In this document: positions 17,801 to 26,534 of the stretch, piece after piece
How the letters are laid out: every line of letters begins with the position of its first letter
Numbering within the stretch: position 1 is the stretch's first letter
Source of the DNA: an uncultured Paraprevotella sp.
Lineage (GTDB): Bacteria > Bacteroidota > Bacteroidia > Bacteroidales > Bacteroidaceae
Reading direction: 5' to 3'
DNA length: 64,000 nt
Assembly: GCA_944321525.1 (NCBI GenBank)
Contig: CALULQ010000003.1
Coordinates: 62,001-126,000 of the forward strand
Notes under the pieces: model-generated
What the model was told of the DNA's origin: nothing
What the model saw: only the letters and a program-made list of their open reading frames with translations
The model's database searches: none
Made by a program: the position numbers and the translations under genes

Positions 17801-19375
17801 GGTGGTGGCGCCCAGGCTGTAGACGTTCTTCATCATCAGGTGCCAGTTGCCCATGCCCGGCGCGTTGGACGTGTTCTTCAGGGCCTTGACGAAGAGAGCC
17901 TGCGTGTTGTCGGTCAGGTCGGAGGAGAACTCTCCTACTTGGTAGGTGGTTCCATTATAGGTATATTCGAAGGCCACGGCCAGCACTTCGTCCGGCTGTA
18001 GCGTGAAGTTGAGCGACACGTAGCCAAGGGCGGTGTTCACGGTGTACTCCGTCGAGGAAAGGAGGCGGGCGCTTTGCAGTTTCTCGTAGTCCACGCTCCC
18101 TTCGAAGCCGGCGATGGCGTCCAGGTCGGTCGACGTCTGGCTGATGTCGCGTGCGGCGGCATGCTGCGAGGTCATGGTGGAGTAGAGGTTGTTGGCGTTG
18201 TTTGAGGCCACTGTGGCAGCCCCAGGAGTCCACAACGGGTTGGAGATGCTGTCGTGCTCTCCCAAGTCGGTGAAGGCCACGATGTTGCGGTTGCTCTCGT
18301 AGCTGCCGGACTTGTTCGTCACCCACAGTTCGATGCGCTTGATGGTGACGCCGGACATCACGGTGGGCAGTTTGCTCATGTTCTGGTCGTAATGGTCACG
18401 GAAGAAGTGGGCCAGGAAGAAGTGCCGGTTCTCCTCGTATTCCGTGGCCTCGAATTCGTAGTTATGGCTCTGCGTGCCTCCCTTGGAGGAAACACTTTTC
18501 GAGGCCGACTTCTTTTGCGACACTACAGTCTGGAGTTTCAGCTTGCCGAATTGCAGGTCGGTGCGCAATCCGAAAAGCGAGGAAGCGCCTTTGATGAGCG
18601 AGGAGTTGGTGGGGAGCGACACGTTGCCGCCTTCGATGAGTTTGATGATTTCGTCTTCCTTGCCTTCGTAGCGCAGTTTCATGCTTTGCGCGTCGAAGTC
18701 GAACGTGGCGTCGGTGTTGTAGTTCAGGTTCATGTTGATTTTGTCGCCCACGCTGCCGTTCATGCTCATGTTGATTTTCTCCTCGAAGTCGAAGCTGAAG
18801 GTCTTGCGCCGGTTTTCCGCCAAGCTGGGGTTGTCGGTCTTCTTCAGGTTGCCGCCTATTTTCAGTTCGGCCGAGCCTTGCGTCTTGATGCGCACTCCGC
18901 CGGGGCCGAATATCTTTTCTGCCGGGCCAAGGTCGAACTGCATGTCGGTGAAGTCGAACTTGTTTTTCCCCTCGCTTTCAAATTCTTCCGCGTTGCGTTG
19001 GCGGTAGTAGTTGCGGAGCGACTTTTGCAGGGTCCATTCCTGGTATTCCTCCGGTGTCATAAGCAAGGGCGCGTTCAGGTAGCTGTCGCCCAGTTTGGTG
19101 CCGATGGTGTAGTTGCCCGTCTTAGGGTCGTACACCGTGTCCGTGGTCAGGTTGTCCGGGTCGCGCAGGTCCATGCTCCGTTGTTTCAGGTCGTCTTCGT
19201 CCTGCGGGGCGGTGCGCTTCACGCTGAATCGCGGTTTGAGAGTGTCCGGTTCGGCGGGCGCTGCGGCTTGGCTTTGCGGCAGGCGCGGCGAGGGCGCATT
19301 TCCCATGCCCGCCAGCGCGTTGACGCTGACAGCGAGAAGAAGGATGTAGAGCCATTTGTTGCGGAGGTTTCTCAT
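11801..19375 (-). CDS. sprA: SprA/Sov, outer-membrane translocon of the type IX secretion system
   Basis: A 2524-aa outer-membrane protein, the size expected for SprA (Flavobacterium) or Sov (Porphyromonas), the very large barrel through which type IX cargo passes. It has a signal peptide (MRNLRNKWLYILLLAVSVNALA). Then come long soluble and beta-rich regions with repeated DFxLGGxF-like strands and a C-terminus ending in alternating residues plus FSLRFSLTR, as expected for a barrel closing strand. No frameshift over 7.5 kb. It lies 34 nt downstream of ruvA. Its presence predicts that the rest of the T9SS (GldK-N, PorV) is encoded elsewhere. Confidence 0.92.
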   Translation of the reverse strand: MRNLRNKWLYILLLAVSVNALAGMGNAPSPRLPQSQAAAPAEPDTLKPRFSVKRTAPQDEDDLKQRSMDLRDPDNLTTDTVYDPKTGNYTIGTKLGDSYLNAPLLMTPEEYQEWTLQKSLRNYYRQRNAEEFESEGKNKFDFTDMQFDLGPAEKIFGPGGVRIKTQGSAELKIGGNLKKTDNPSLAENRRKTFSFDFEEKINMSMNGSVGDKINMNLNYNTDATFDFDAQSMKLRYEGKEDEIIKLIEGGNVSLPTNSSLIKGASSLFGLRTDLQFGKLKLQTVVSQKKSASKSVSSKGGTQSHNYEFEATEYEENRHFFLAHFFRDHYDQNMSKLPTVMSGVTIKRIELWVTNKSGSYESNRNIVAFTDLGEHDSISNPLWTPGAATVASNNANNLYSTMTSQHAAARDISQTSTDLDAIAGFEGSVDYEKLQSARLLSSTEYTVNTALGYVSLNFTLQPDEVLAVAFEYTYNGTTYQVGEFSSDLTDNTQALFVKALKNTSNAPGMGNWHLMMKNVYSLGATTTQKEDFKLDIQYQSDSAGVYVSYLPEPQFKNTKILRIMNLDRLDANNKANPNGQFDYVEGYTISKGRIFFPVVEPFGSHLRRYLNDDALADKYCFDELYNSTKTTAKQIAEKNKFLLTGEYKGNNGAEISLGAMNVPQGSVTVSAGGVTLVENQDYTVDYSMGVVTIINQSIIDAGTNVSVDFESNDNYGMQRKTLVGFNLQYDVSKDFTLGGTFMFLNEQPLTTKVNMGEEPLKNTLWGVNLSWKKESQWLTNLIDKIPLIDVTQPSQISFTGEFAQLIAGQNKKIQGSASYIDDFENTKNGISVMQPTSWMISSVPSDFEESTLVNDVRAGYNRALLSWYTVDPLFTRQSSSLTPAHIKSDLNQLSNHYVREVYERELYPNRTQTSYNSASSLPVMNLAFYPSERGAYNLNPDLDYNGRLTNPKTRWGGMMRKLDTNDFETANIEYVEFWMLDPFIYTRETGGNYGGDFYINLGEVSEDILHDGKKFFESGMPIDGNSSYYTETAWGRVPNTTSVVYAFNNESGARERQDVGLNGLNSEEERTFGAYREFLMAVQGKVSPQVYDSLMADPAADDYHYFRGSDYDAQQRSILDRYKYINLPEGNSRSNENANESYDTSYKTTPDVEDINQDYTLNEYEKYYQYRISIRPEDFVVGRNYIVDRRTASVKLRNGNTEEVNWYQFRVPVDEYEKKVGNINDFTSIRFMRMFMTDFEQPIILRFATLDLVKAEWRSYEQALYAGEMPTTNGSMEISAVNIEENNDKTPVNYVLPPGISRVVDPSQSQLAEENEQALSLTVRELATGDARAVYKNTNLDMRQYKHLQMFVHANALAENVTETEDNQTSIFIRLGSDYKNNFYEYEVPLKLTDAGHYDTYSAEQCRAVWPEENMIDIDLSVFTDVKQARNREKSLGNTNLTTLYSIYDNSRPNNKVSVMGNPTLGEIKTIMIGVRNNSRSTKSVEVWANELRLQEYSNDGGWAAQGTLNVQLSDLGSVNLTGHMETAGFGGIEDKVADRNQEDMYNYSITTSFELGKLLPEKLRFTAPIYYSYNKEVIRPKYNPLDTDMLLKDALDACATEHEKDSLRSLTTTETTNKNFSLSNVRFNIATPKHPMPYDPANFSLSYSHSVNNETGETTAWETEKNWNGAFSYNYSPDYKPFEPFKKRLKSKSKWLDIVREQNFNYLPQNISFNTNILRNYYEYQERDIDNLEDPMSLPLSYSKEFLWNRDFSLRWDLTKSLHFTFNSATHAEIEEPNVPVNKDLYPDQYAVWKDSVKQSIKGFGTPLDYQQDFTASYKVPLDKIPCFAWMSLDGNYSANYSWERGMELEDGTSYGNTINNQRSVTVNGRFNFETLYNMSSFLKEVNRKFSASERKKAKDQSVREKNAEKARKAQEKAGTEGADSTANKRVADNAKGTANAKAKNPKFKGYAGEVSLKPDTTVEVTHNQKSRRIRVTAVTASGRRYPIKYKRLDKNKIRILNMDTLKLRVNVVAKTPFKEKAWYPYLQGATRFMMMVRNVSLSYRNTYAMSLPGFLPNVGDMLGQRTGGAMSPGLDFAFGFTGDSYIDKANERGWLLNNDSISTPATTNAMEDLQIKATLEPIPDLKIDLNASRTVNSNKSIQYMYAGMPTTQSGSFTMTTISIKSAFESRGNAGNGYSSKTFTRFQQYLNTFQRRVEARYAGATYPAATGLQGKFDPANGTVDKYSADVMIPAFLAAYTGGSDAKSPLDLFPSLARMLPNWTVSYKGLAYLPWIRDHFKSVTLNHSYKSVYSVGSYNTYSSWMEYMGDLGFIRNTTDNAILPSSMYDISSVSINEAFSPLAGLDLTLNNNMTFKVEYRKTRVLTLNMTAAQINEACSNDFVIGWGYKINDFKFSSLFGGRRKRAARSTRSGNNRNTANNRNNNRTTGTANRNTRVISHDLNLRFDFSLRNQDAITRNIQTSLSEATSGNKAVKASFSADYTMSRYVTLSLYYDRQRNQPLLSSNSYPTITQDFGFSLRFSLTR

Positions 19376-19409
19376 GCGTTGGTGTTTGACAGCGAAGTCC
19401 GTTGGCTTC

Positions 19410-20012
19410 CTATAATCGTTTGAGTGCGAGTTTGATGACGCGCTCCACGGCCGCGTCCGGTTCTTCTTTCAGTATGGCCGTTGCCACTTTCTGCGACGGT
19501 GCGGGCGGGAAGCCCAGCATGGTGAGTGCGGCCACGGCCTCTTCCAGAATCTCTGAATGTTCCGGTTGGGCGGATGAGGAGAGGCGTCCGGCATCCGTGC
19601 CTTCGATGTCCACCGTGGCGATTTTGTCTTTCAGGTCCACGATGATGCGCTGTGCCGTTTTCAGTCCGATGCCCTTCACCGTTTTGAGCAGCTTGTCGTT
19701 GCCCGAGCTGATGACGCCCGCGAGCTCCGCCGGCGTGAGGGCGGAGAGAATCATGCGCGCCGTGTTGCCGCCAATGCCGGACACACTGATAAGCAACAGA
19801 AAGAGCGCACGCTCCTGCCGCGTGGAGAAGCCGAAGAGCACGTGGGCGTCTTCGCGGATGGCTTCATAAACGTATAATTTGGCTTCCTGCTTGCCTTGCA
19901 AGGCGGAAAATGTATTCAGTGAGATGTTGAGGCCATATCCCACGCCGTGGCAATCGATGACGGCGAGGGCCGGAGTGAGTTCGGCAATCGGCCCCTTCAC
20001 GTATTCTATCAT
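19410..20012 (-). CDS. ruvA: Holliday junction branch-migration protein RuvA
   Basis: Binds Holliday junctions and loads the RuvB motor. The 200-aa protein begins [28 protein letters not shown] (OB fold). It has two helix-hairpin-helix motifs ([17 protein letters not shown] and [23 protein letters not shown]) and the small C-terminal RuvB-interacting domain ([19 protein letters not shown]). Full length, directly upstream of sprA in the same direction. Confidence 0.96.
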   Translation of the reverse strand: MIEYVKGPIAELTPALAVIDCHGVGYGLNISLNTFSALQGKQEAKLYVYEAIREDAHVLFGFSTRQERALFLLLISVSGIGGNTARMILSALTPAELAGVISSGNDKLLKTVKGIGLKTAQRIIVDLKDKIATVDIEGTDAGRLSSSAQPEHSEILEEAVAALTMLGFPPAPSQKVATAILKEEPDAAVERVIKLALKRL

Positions 20013-20111
20013 GTCTTCTTTCGCTAAATATACTAAAGAAACGCATTTCTTATATATTTATTGTAGGGAGCCGGGCAAAAAGTTGCATGCCGTCTGATAA
20101 CAAGGCGCGGT

Positions 20112-22241
20112 TCAGTCTTTTCCCGCCTGCGGGGCGACGGTGACGAATTCCCCGAGGCCGGTCTGGTACAAGTTGTCGAACAGGTCCTCGTTGAACACCC
20201 TGACGTGCGAGCCGATGGTGTTCCTCACCAGGCGGTAGTAGAGGTCGCGGAAAGAAATCTGCGGCTCTTCCCGTATGGCTTCTGTCAGCGTAGACGTGAA
20301 GCGGTTGCTCATCCACACGTTCAGTTCCGTGCTGTAGACATCGGCTTTCGATGTTTCTTTCTCGTCGGCCGCCGCGATGCATAATACGCCGGGAACACCT
20401 ATTGCTGCCTTGGCGACGCTGGACGAATAGCAAGTCTCAATCAGCCAAAGCATTTTCCTGTATTTCCTTTCCTGCGACAGTTGCCGGAGCGTGGTTCCCA
20501 TCAGTTCGTTGGTGAAGCCTTCGGGCAGGTTCCCGAATACGAACTCTCCGGATAGCCCGTGCCCGCTCCAGAACACGAGCACGTTGTCGCCGGGCGAACC
20601 TTCAATCACCTCGGGCAGTCGCTCGCTCCTTTCCCCGTTCAGTATGGCTGTGATGTCCTCGGGTTTTAAGTCTCCCAGTTTGTAGTCGATGGAAATGTCG
20701 TGGTACAGGTTCGGGCCGTCCGGGGATACGCGCACTTCTCCCGCCGTGGGATTGTATGTGTTGTAAGCCAGGTCGTCGGCCATGATGAGTATGATGTGCC
20801 TGTCGTCGTATCCATGGTTCTTCAGAATCTGGTACATGTCGAGCACGTCGGCTTGGTGGCGGTAGTTGGTCCAGCCCTCCGACGCGGCGACGAGCAAGGC
20901 CCAGTGCCCGCCTAAGGCGGCGTATTCCATGCCGGACGGAGTGTCGTTGAATTCCTGTTCCATTTGTGCTTTCCAGTTCCATCCGGCCAGGCTGGCGTCA
21001 GAGCGTCGGCTTCCGTCCGAGGTGCAGAAGTCCTGTATGACGAATTTCCCTTCATTCACGACCCAGTTGCAATATGTGCTTTGCAGCACGTTGGTATATA
21101 CCGTCTTGTCAAAATCCAGTTCTCCTCCGGCGCCGTAGATGTTATAATAGTTTCCGGAAGCGATGCCTGTGAACTCGCGTTCCATGCCTTCTTCGTCCCA
21201 TGTGATGAGGCGGGGATGGCTGTTGTCCACGATGCGTGCCAAGGCGTCGTTCATGTCCTCGTTTTGACGTTGCATGCAGTCGGCGGCGGCGAAGGCGCAC
21301 AGCATGAGCGCGTCATAGAATTGCGTCTCGTTTCCGGTGGGTGTTTCCCCGAAGCGCAGTCCGTAAGCGATTTCGAACCCCGATTCAGGTGCGGCGTACA
21401 TGGCCACCCCTTCCGCGTTTTGGGCCATGACTCCCAGGTTGAGCAATTGAGGGTTGAATGCCACGTCGGAGAAGAGCAGGCGCGGGCAATTCCCGCTGTG
21501 TCGCTGGTTGCTTTCCAGCATGGCCTGTACGTCTTCCATGCCCGAGGGCACGCAGATGGCATAGTCGGCATTGCCGGTCATTATTTGTTCGATGCAGTCG
21601 TCGCGGTTGCCTGCCGTGTAGGTGAGGATGTCGTCCGTTTCCAGTCCGAGTTCCTGGGCTTGGAAGGCAAACCAGTCCGAAAAGGTTTGTCCGTAGATGT
21701 CCGACGGGGCGAGGAGTGCCACGCGGCGTGCCTGGTAGGACACGGCTTTGGCCAGCAGGACTTCGCATTGGGATATGTCGGTCTCCGTCAGGGCCCACAG
21801 GAAGCGGCGCGAAGAGAAGGCGCGCACGAGCTCGGCCGACGAGGCCGTCGGCACGATGAGCGTTTTGTAGGTCTTGGCGCATTGGTAGGCCATTTCCTGT
21901 GCATGGCTTGAGCTGTAGGGGCCAACGATGGCGCAAACGTCGTCGCGTGTGGCCAGTTCCTGGCCCAGCCTGCTCATGTCCGACTCATTCTCGTCGTGCC
22001 ATTCCAGCGTCAGTCTCACTTGCCGGCCCATGTCTTTCTGGGCCGATTCTATGTTCTCCAGCGCCCATTGCGCCGTGCGTTCCCACCGGGCGCGGTTGTC
22101 GTCGTCGAGGGGGAGGACGACGGCCACATGGTATTCGGTGGTTTCCGTCCCGATTTCGGGAAGGGCGGTTTCCTCGGAGCAGGCGCCCAGGAGCAGCAGG
22201 ACGGCGATGAGCAGCAGGGTTGGGTTATAACGTGTCTTCAT
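20112..22241 (-). CDS. Lipoprotein fusing a periplasmic-binding fold to a C13 (legumain-like) protease
   Basis: A 709-aa protein starting MKTRYNPTLLLIAVLLLLGACSEET: lipobox LGAC followed by acidic residues. Residues about 25-370 are a type 1 periplasmic-binding (LIVBP/receptor-like) domain (YHVAVVLPLDDD, CAIVGPYSSSHAQEMAYQC, VALLAPSDIYGQTFSDWF). From about residue 420 a caspase-like C13 domain follows: WALLVAASEGWTNYRHQADV, HIILIMADDLAYNTYNP, catalytic His in VFWSGHGLSGEF, and catalytic Cys in LWLIETCYSSS, which matches the legumain EAC-x-SGS motif. Longer frames upstream are possible, but this ATG gives the signal peptide. Its start overlaps the BMP gene by 17 nt. The substrate is unknown. 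Confidence 0.8.
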   Translation of the reverse strand: MKTRYNPTLLLIAVLLLLGACSEETALPEIGTETTEYHVAVVLPLDDDNRARWERTAQWALENIESAQKDMGRQVRLTLEWHDENESDMSRLGQELATRDDVCAIVGPYSSSHAQEMAYQCAKTYKTLIVPTASSAELVRAFSSRRFLWALTETDISQCEVLLAKAVSYQARRVALLAPSDIYGQTFSDWFAFQAQELGLETDDILTYTAGNRDDCIEQIMTGNADYAICVPSGMEDVQAMLESNQRHSGNCPRLLFSDVAFNPQLLNLGVMAQNAEGVAMYAAPESGFEIAYGLRFGETPTGNETQFYDALMLCAFAAADCMQRQNEDMNDALARIVDNSHPRLITWDEEGMEREFTGIASGNYYNIYGAGGELDFDKTVYTNVLQSTYCNWVVNEGKFVIQDFCTSDGSRRSDASLAGWNWKAQMEQEFNDTPSGMEYAALGGHWALLVAASEGWTNYRHQADVLDMYQILKNHGYDDRHIILIMADDLAYNTYNPTAGEVRVSPDGPNLYHDISIDYKLGDLKPEDITAILNGERSERLPEVIEGSPGDNVLVFWSGHGLSGEFVFGNLPEGFTNELMGTTLRQLSQERKYRKMLWLIETCYSSSVAKAAIGVPGVLCIAAADEKETSKADVYSTELNVWMSNRFTSTLTEAIREEPQISFRDLYYRLVRNTIGSHVRVFNEDLFDNLYQTGLGEFVTVAPQAGKD

Positions 22242-23235
22242 AAGCGTCTTCTTTTTGAATGGCTGTTTCCAGGGTTGTTTCCACATATCCGTTGAAGAAT
22301 TGTTCGTAGGACGGGGCGATGACGACCTCCACCAGTCCCGACGACAGTCCCAGGCGCTGGTGGGCCGGAGGTGTCTGGCCGCACGCCCATTGTGCGAGGA
22401 AGTTGTAAACGGCCCGGTCGATGTGCTTCACCACGGAGAGCGTCACCCGGGAAGAGTAGTCCGACTGGTCTACGTCCATCCCGGCCGTGTAGAATGTCCG
22501 GGGATATTCGCGGGTGAACCGCAGCAGGCCTTGGCTGCTTCCGCCCGCTATCGGGAACACGAAGCCGTAGTTCTGTTCCAAGGCGTAGCAGAGCCGGTAG
22601 AGGCTGTCGGCCATGGCATAGCCTCTGTCGTCGTCGGACAGGTAATACGTGTCGAGCAGCATGCCCCCGTTGTCCTTGAAGCCGGCTTCGAAGCCTCTCC
22701 GCCCGTCGGCCACGGGGCCTTCCAGCGGGTTGGCGCACACCACGGCGCTTATGAAGGAATTGGGCAGGAGCACGGCGGCGCTTCCGGCCTGGTAGCATGC
22801 GCCGTAGATGGGCAGGTAGAAGGTGTAGGCGGGCAGGTCTGTGGCGCGGCTTTCGAGGAGCAACACCTCGCCCCGCGCCTTGTCGGGGATGAGCCCGGCG
22901 TGTGCCCGCAGCATGGGCTCGAAGTCCGACGAGCCCAGGATGAGCAACCGCTTTCCGTCGGACACCGAGTCGTTCATCCAATCCGTCATCAGTTGCTCCG
23001 CTTCGTCCATGCTGAGCGGGGAATGGGTTTCCAGACGGAACCCGTATTCGTTCTTACACTCCCTGATGCCCTTGTATAAGTTGTCGTTGTAGCCTCTGTC
23101 GCCCAGTCCGTTCGGGGAGTGGATGACAGTGACGTCGGGCACGTCCTGGGGCGCTACTTGTTCTTCCGCAGGTCCGCTTTCGTCTTGGCAGGCCGCAAGG
23201 GCGAAAAGGATGGTGAACAGGAAATAAGGTTTCAT
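22225..23235 (-). CDS. BMP-family substrate-binding lipoprotein
   Basis: A 336-aa lipoprotein (MKPYFLFTILFALAACQDES, lipobox LAAC, acidic residues after Cys). The fold is that of the basic membrane protein/Med/PnrA family, which binds nucleosides in other bacteria. Visible family marks are NGLGDRGYNDNLYKGI near the N-terminus, FEAGFKDNGG, FPIAGGSSQGLLRF and TAGMDVDQSD. No ABC permease or ATPase lies nearby, so a transport role is uncertain. A sensory or receptor role coupled to the overlapping C13 fusion is an inference. Confidence 0.75.
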   Translation of the reverse strand: MKPYFLFTILFALAACQDESGPAEEQVAPQDVPDVTVIHSPNGLGDRGYNDNLYKGIRECKNEYGFRLETHSPLSMDEAEQLMTDWMNDSVSDGKRLLILGSSDFEPMLRAHAGLIPDKARGEVLLLESRATDLPAYTFYLPIYGACYQAGSAAVLLPNSFISAVVCANPLEGPVADGRRGFEAGFKDNGGMLLDTYYLSDDDRGYAMADSLYRLCYALEQNYGFVFPIAGGSSQGLLRFTREYPRTFYTAGMDVDQSDYSSRVTLSVVKHIDRAVYNFLAQWACGQTPPAHQRLGLSSGLVEVVIAPSYEQFFNGYVETTLETAIQKEDAYEDTL

Positions 23236-23329
23236 GGCGCAATGGTTAAGGGGAATAATGAGAGAAGATACCCCCGCGCCCGGAAAGGGAACGGGAGTAT
23301 CTTGACAAAGAGAGGCAGTGAACTCATTC

Positions 23330-24265
23330 TCAGTTCAGTTCGCCGAATGTCTGCACTTGCAGGTATCTCTTGCTGGGGCTTTTCCATACGATTTCCCACC
23401 AGTCGATATGTCCTGTCTTCAGATGGATGGAATAGACCCCCACGCCGAAGAGATAATACTTATAATCGTCTATCCAGTAATAGTCTTCTTCCAGTGTCAT
23501 GCCTGCTTCGCTGAAGAGGGGGTGCAGGTTGTCCCAGTTTTCTTTTGTGACCTTGGCCGCCTCTTTGGCCAATGAAACGGAGGCGAAGTCTTCAAGTGTG
23601 TTGGCTTTCCAAAGGCCTTTTTTATGCGACAGATAGACGAGCAGTCCGCTCCGGCCTGTCTTGTATTCCCTGATGCACAACCAAGGTTGCATGCCTTCGT
23701 AGGCCGTGGCAAGGCTTACCTTGTCGCCGAAGAAGTAGGCGCTTTCCCCGTTGTTGGGCCATGCGGAGGCCGGGATGAATTCCACTTTCGACACGTGGCG
23801 GATGTCCGTGTTTTCGGAGAATGTCACTTCGGCAAACGCCGGGATGGCCCCATTGCCCGACACGGGGGTGAACACGGCCTGTCCTTGCGGCAGTCCTTCT
23901 TCGCTTTTGAGTGACACCGAGACGATGTCGCCGTTTTCCAGGAATGAAGCGTTGGGAGCCTGCCAGCTCTTGAAGAGTTGCTTGGCTTCGGCCAGGTTTT
24001 CCACGCCGATGGAGACCACCGTCGTGTCGGCCGGATCGAGGGGCACACCGTTGGCACGCTGCACGAATTGTCCCAAGGAGTCGATCTCCACCAGGTTGTC
24101 CTGCAGGAACTTGAGCTGGTCGAAGTCCGTGATGGTCATGGACTCCACGTAGCCTTCTTCGCCGGGTTTCGGGTAGGAGGGCGGCGTTGTCTCGTCGTCG
24201 TCCGAGCAGGCCGAAGCGCCGACCAGGAGGCACAGGCACAGGCTGAATGCAAATAAGTGTTTCAT
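23330..24265 (-). CDS. Lipoprotein of unknown function
   Basis: A 311-aa protein with lipoprotein signal MKHLFAFSLCLCLLVGASAC, followed by SDDDE, the acidic pattern linked to surface export in Bacteroidetes. No known domain is recognised. The body is beta-rich with many aromatic residues toward the C-terminus (YYWIDDYKYYLFGVGVYSIHL). It lies 13 nt after the broken lipoprotein gene and 94 nt before the BMP gene, in the same direction, so it belongs to the four-gene lipoprotein run. Confidence 0.7.
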   Translation of the reverse strand: MKHLFAFSLCLCLLVGASACSDDDETTPPSYPKPGEEGYVESMTITDFDQLKFLQDNLVEIDSLGQFVQRANGVPLDPADTTVVSIGVENLAEAKQLFKSWQAPNASFLENGDIVSVSLKSEEGLPQGQAVFTPVSGNGAIPAFAEVTFSENTDIRHVSKVEFIPASAWPNNGESAYFFGDKVSLATAYEGMQPWLCIREYKTGRSGLLVYLSHKKGLWKANTLEDFASVSLAKEAAKVTKENWDNLHPLFSEAGMTLEEDYYWIDDYKYYLFGVGVYSIHLKTGHIDWWEIVWKSPSKRYLQVQTFGELN

Positions 24266-24278
24266 GCTTGTTGTTGTT

Positions 24279-26534
24279 TTAATCGTTTATAATATGGTTC
24301 AATATGATTTGTGCCTTTTCCATCTGGGCGGCCCCGTTGGGATGCACCACTGCTGCGCCGGTCCCGTTGTTCAGGAAGTTGACGGGTTGGCGTTTCTTGC
24401 ATTTCTCCACGTATTGGTCGATGGCAGCCTTGCTGGTTTTCAGGGCGTTGCCCGAAATGAGCCGTACGTCGGGCAGGTAGCGCCGGGCGAACTGGAACGA
24501 GCGGCCGGCCGACTTGAAGGTGACGAACACGCAGACCACGAAGTCGGGGATTTCTGCGTCGTAGATGGTCTTTCCGTCCTCGCTCACGGGGAAGAACACT
24601 TGCGGGTCTACGATGAAGCCCCGCTTGTTGCCGGTGCCGTCGGTCAGCAGGCAACCGTAGTAGGAATAATCGCTTCCCTCCTGTTGCACCATGCTGCAGC
24701 TCGAGGCCTCGCCGTCCACGGAGGGCGAGATGAGCGTCTCCTTGGCAAGCTGGTGGTAGGCCATCTTGTTCCCGCTGTTGGTGGTGCGGAAGACGCTGCC
24801 TTCCTTCACGCTCGCGCGGTCCACGAGGTCCACCGTGGCCGGTTGTTCCAGTTGCATGAGGTTGCGGTAAATGCCGGTGTGCCCTTTCTCCATGTCGGGA
24901 TACACGCCATAGTAGCTGACGACTTCCACGTCGCTGATGTCGGGAAACAAGTCTGTGTTGATGTTCAGCTTGATGCTTTCGGGGTCCATGAAGGTGACGA
25001 GGCGCATTTCGTTGCCGCTTCCTTCCGAGGTGCTATAAGTGTGGTCGGCGCCCACCGTCAGGTTGATGCGCCGTGTGGAGCCGATGAAGTGGTCGTCCGC
25101 CACGTAAATCACCGGGTCGTCCGCCAAGCTCCACACGCCCTCGCCAATGTGCGTGTCGGGGTTGGTTGTCCGGAACACGCTGGATTTGAGCGACAGCGGG
25201 CTGATCTGGTTGCCGCTGAAGCTTTGGATATATCCTTTCAGGTCGATTTTCCCCGTCAGGTTCAGTTCTATCTTTCCCGGCATGGAGTCGATGTTGGCCT
25301 CGTTGAGCCCGTCGTCGCCCATGATCCAGTCGTAGGCGAACGAGGCGATGTTGCACACCGTTCCGGCGTAGTAGAAGGCTTTGTTCAGGGGGCTTCCGGT
25401 GAGCGCATTGTCAATCTGCGCCAAGGCCGAGTTCTGCACGTCGGCCAGCATGTTGCCCAATGAGGACAAGGTGCTGCTGACGCCGCCGGTCGAAGAGGCG
25501 GCAGGGGTGGCGGAAGAGTACTTGCCCGAGATGTCTGCCGAGAGCGAACCGGCGAGCGAGACCGACTGGTTGGTCACCGTGCGGCAGGCCATGGAGATGA
25601 TTTCGTTGGAGCTGAAATAATCGTTCCCCTCAGGCACGTAGCCGGACATGTCGATGTCGAAAGCCGTCCAGCCGCGTGACAAGGCCGTGGAGCTCATCGC
25701 CGTGTAGGGCGTGGACCAGCATTTGAAGGTCTGGAGAATGCCCGTCCCGCACAGGTCCACGGCGTTGTTCACGCTGCTGTGCACGGTCGGGATGCTGTAG
25801 GCCAGCGCATTGTAGAACGGATATTTCATCCTGGGCTTCGACGTGCCCATGTTGATTTCGAAGCTGTGCTCGGTGCCGTTGCCGGAGGCGTCGGTGTTGA
25901 AATAGAACACGCGCAGGATGCCCAGGTAGCGGTTGTAGAGCCCGAAGTAGTTCAGGTCGCGTCCGGCATCGTTGCCCAAAGCGCAGAAAGCCATTTCCCA
26001 GCCGTCTTTCTTTTTCACGTTCCGGCAGATGTCCTCCGGAATCGTGACGCTGCTGTAAGTATCCGACCACGGCGTGAAGATGCGTTCAAAGCCGTATTGG
26101 GAGAAGATGACCACGGTGTCCTGGTTTTCCCAGTCGGTCAGGAACTTGTCGTTGGAGTTGCTGTCCGGCACGAAGTTGAAGCCTTGGCAAACCGTGAGTT
26201 CCACCATGTTTCCGTCTTCCGCCATGAGGATCAGCTGCGCTTCCTTCTGCACGTTGGGCTGGCTTTCTTGGGCTTTGATGCGGATGACGGGGTGTCCGTC
26301 CTGGGTGCCGGTTTATTCCACGGAAAGCCATGTGGCCGGATTGGCGATGCTGGCGATAGGGGAGTTGAGGCTGTCCAGGACCACGCTGAGCTCGTCTTCG
26401 CCGTTGGCCACGTTGTACATATAATAGTAGGTTCGTGTTTCGGCAGGGGGCGTCGAGGCCGCATCATCGTCCGAGCAATTGCTTAGGGCAAGGGTGATGC
26501 ACAATGCCGAGAAAAGGAGAAATAACTGTTTCAT
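24279..26534 (-). pseudogene. Large BACON-like lipoprotein gene interrupted by an in-frame TAA
   Basis: Two open segments lie in the same frame. The first is 26534-26313 (73 aa): lipoprotein signal MKQLFLLFSALCITLALSNC, then SDDDA, ending at WLSVE. After the TAA at 26315-26313 the same frame continues without another stop to 24279 (TGTQDGHPVIRIKAQESQPN, then about 657 aa). The break sits inside a segment resembling a BACON domain (PATWLSVE...GHPVIRIKAQ). Intact, it would be about 751 aa. The downstream part has a serine/glycine-rich stretch and FYFNTDASGNGTEHSFEINMG and GWTAFDIDMSGY motifs; function unknown. Alternatives to a pseudogene are a sequencing error or programmed readthrough. Confidence 0.7.
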
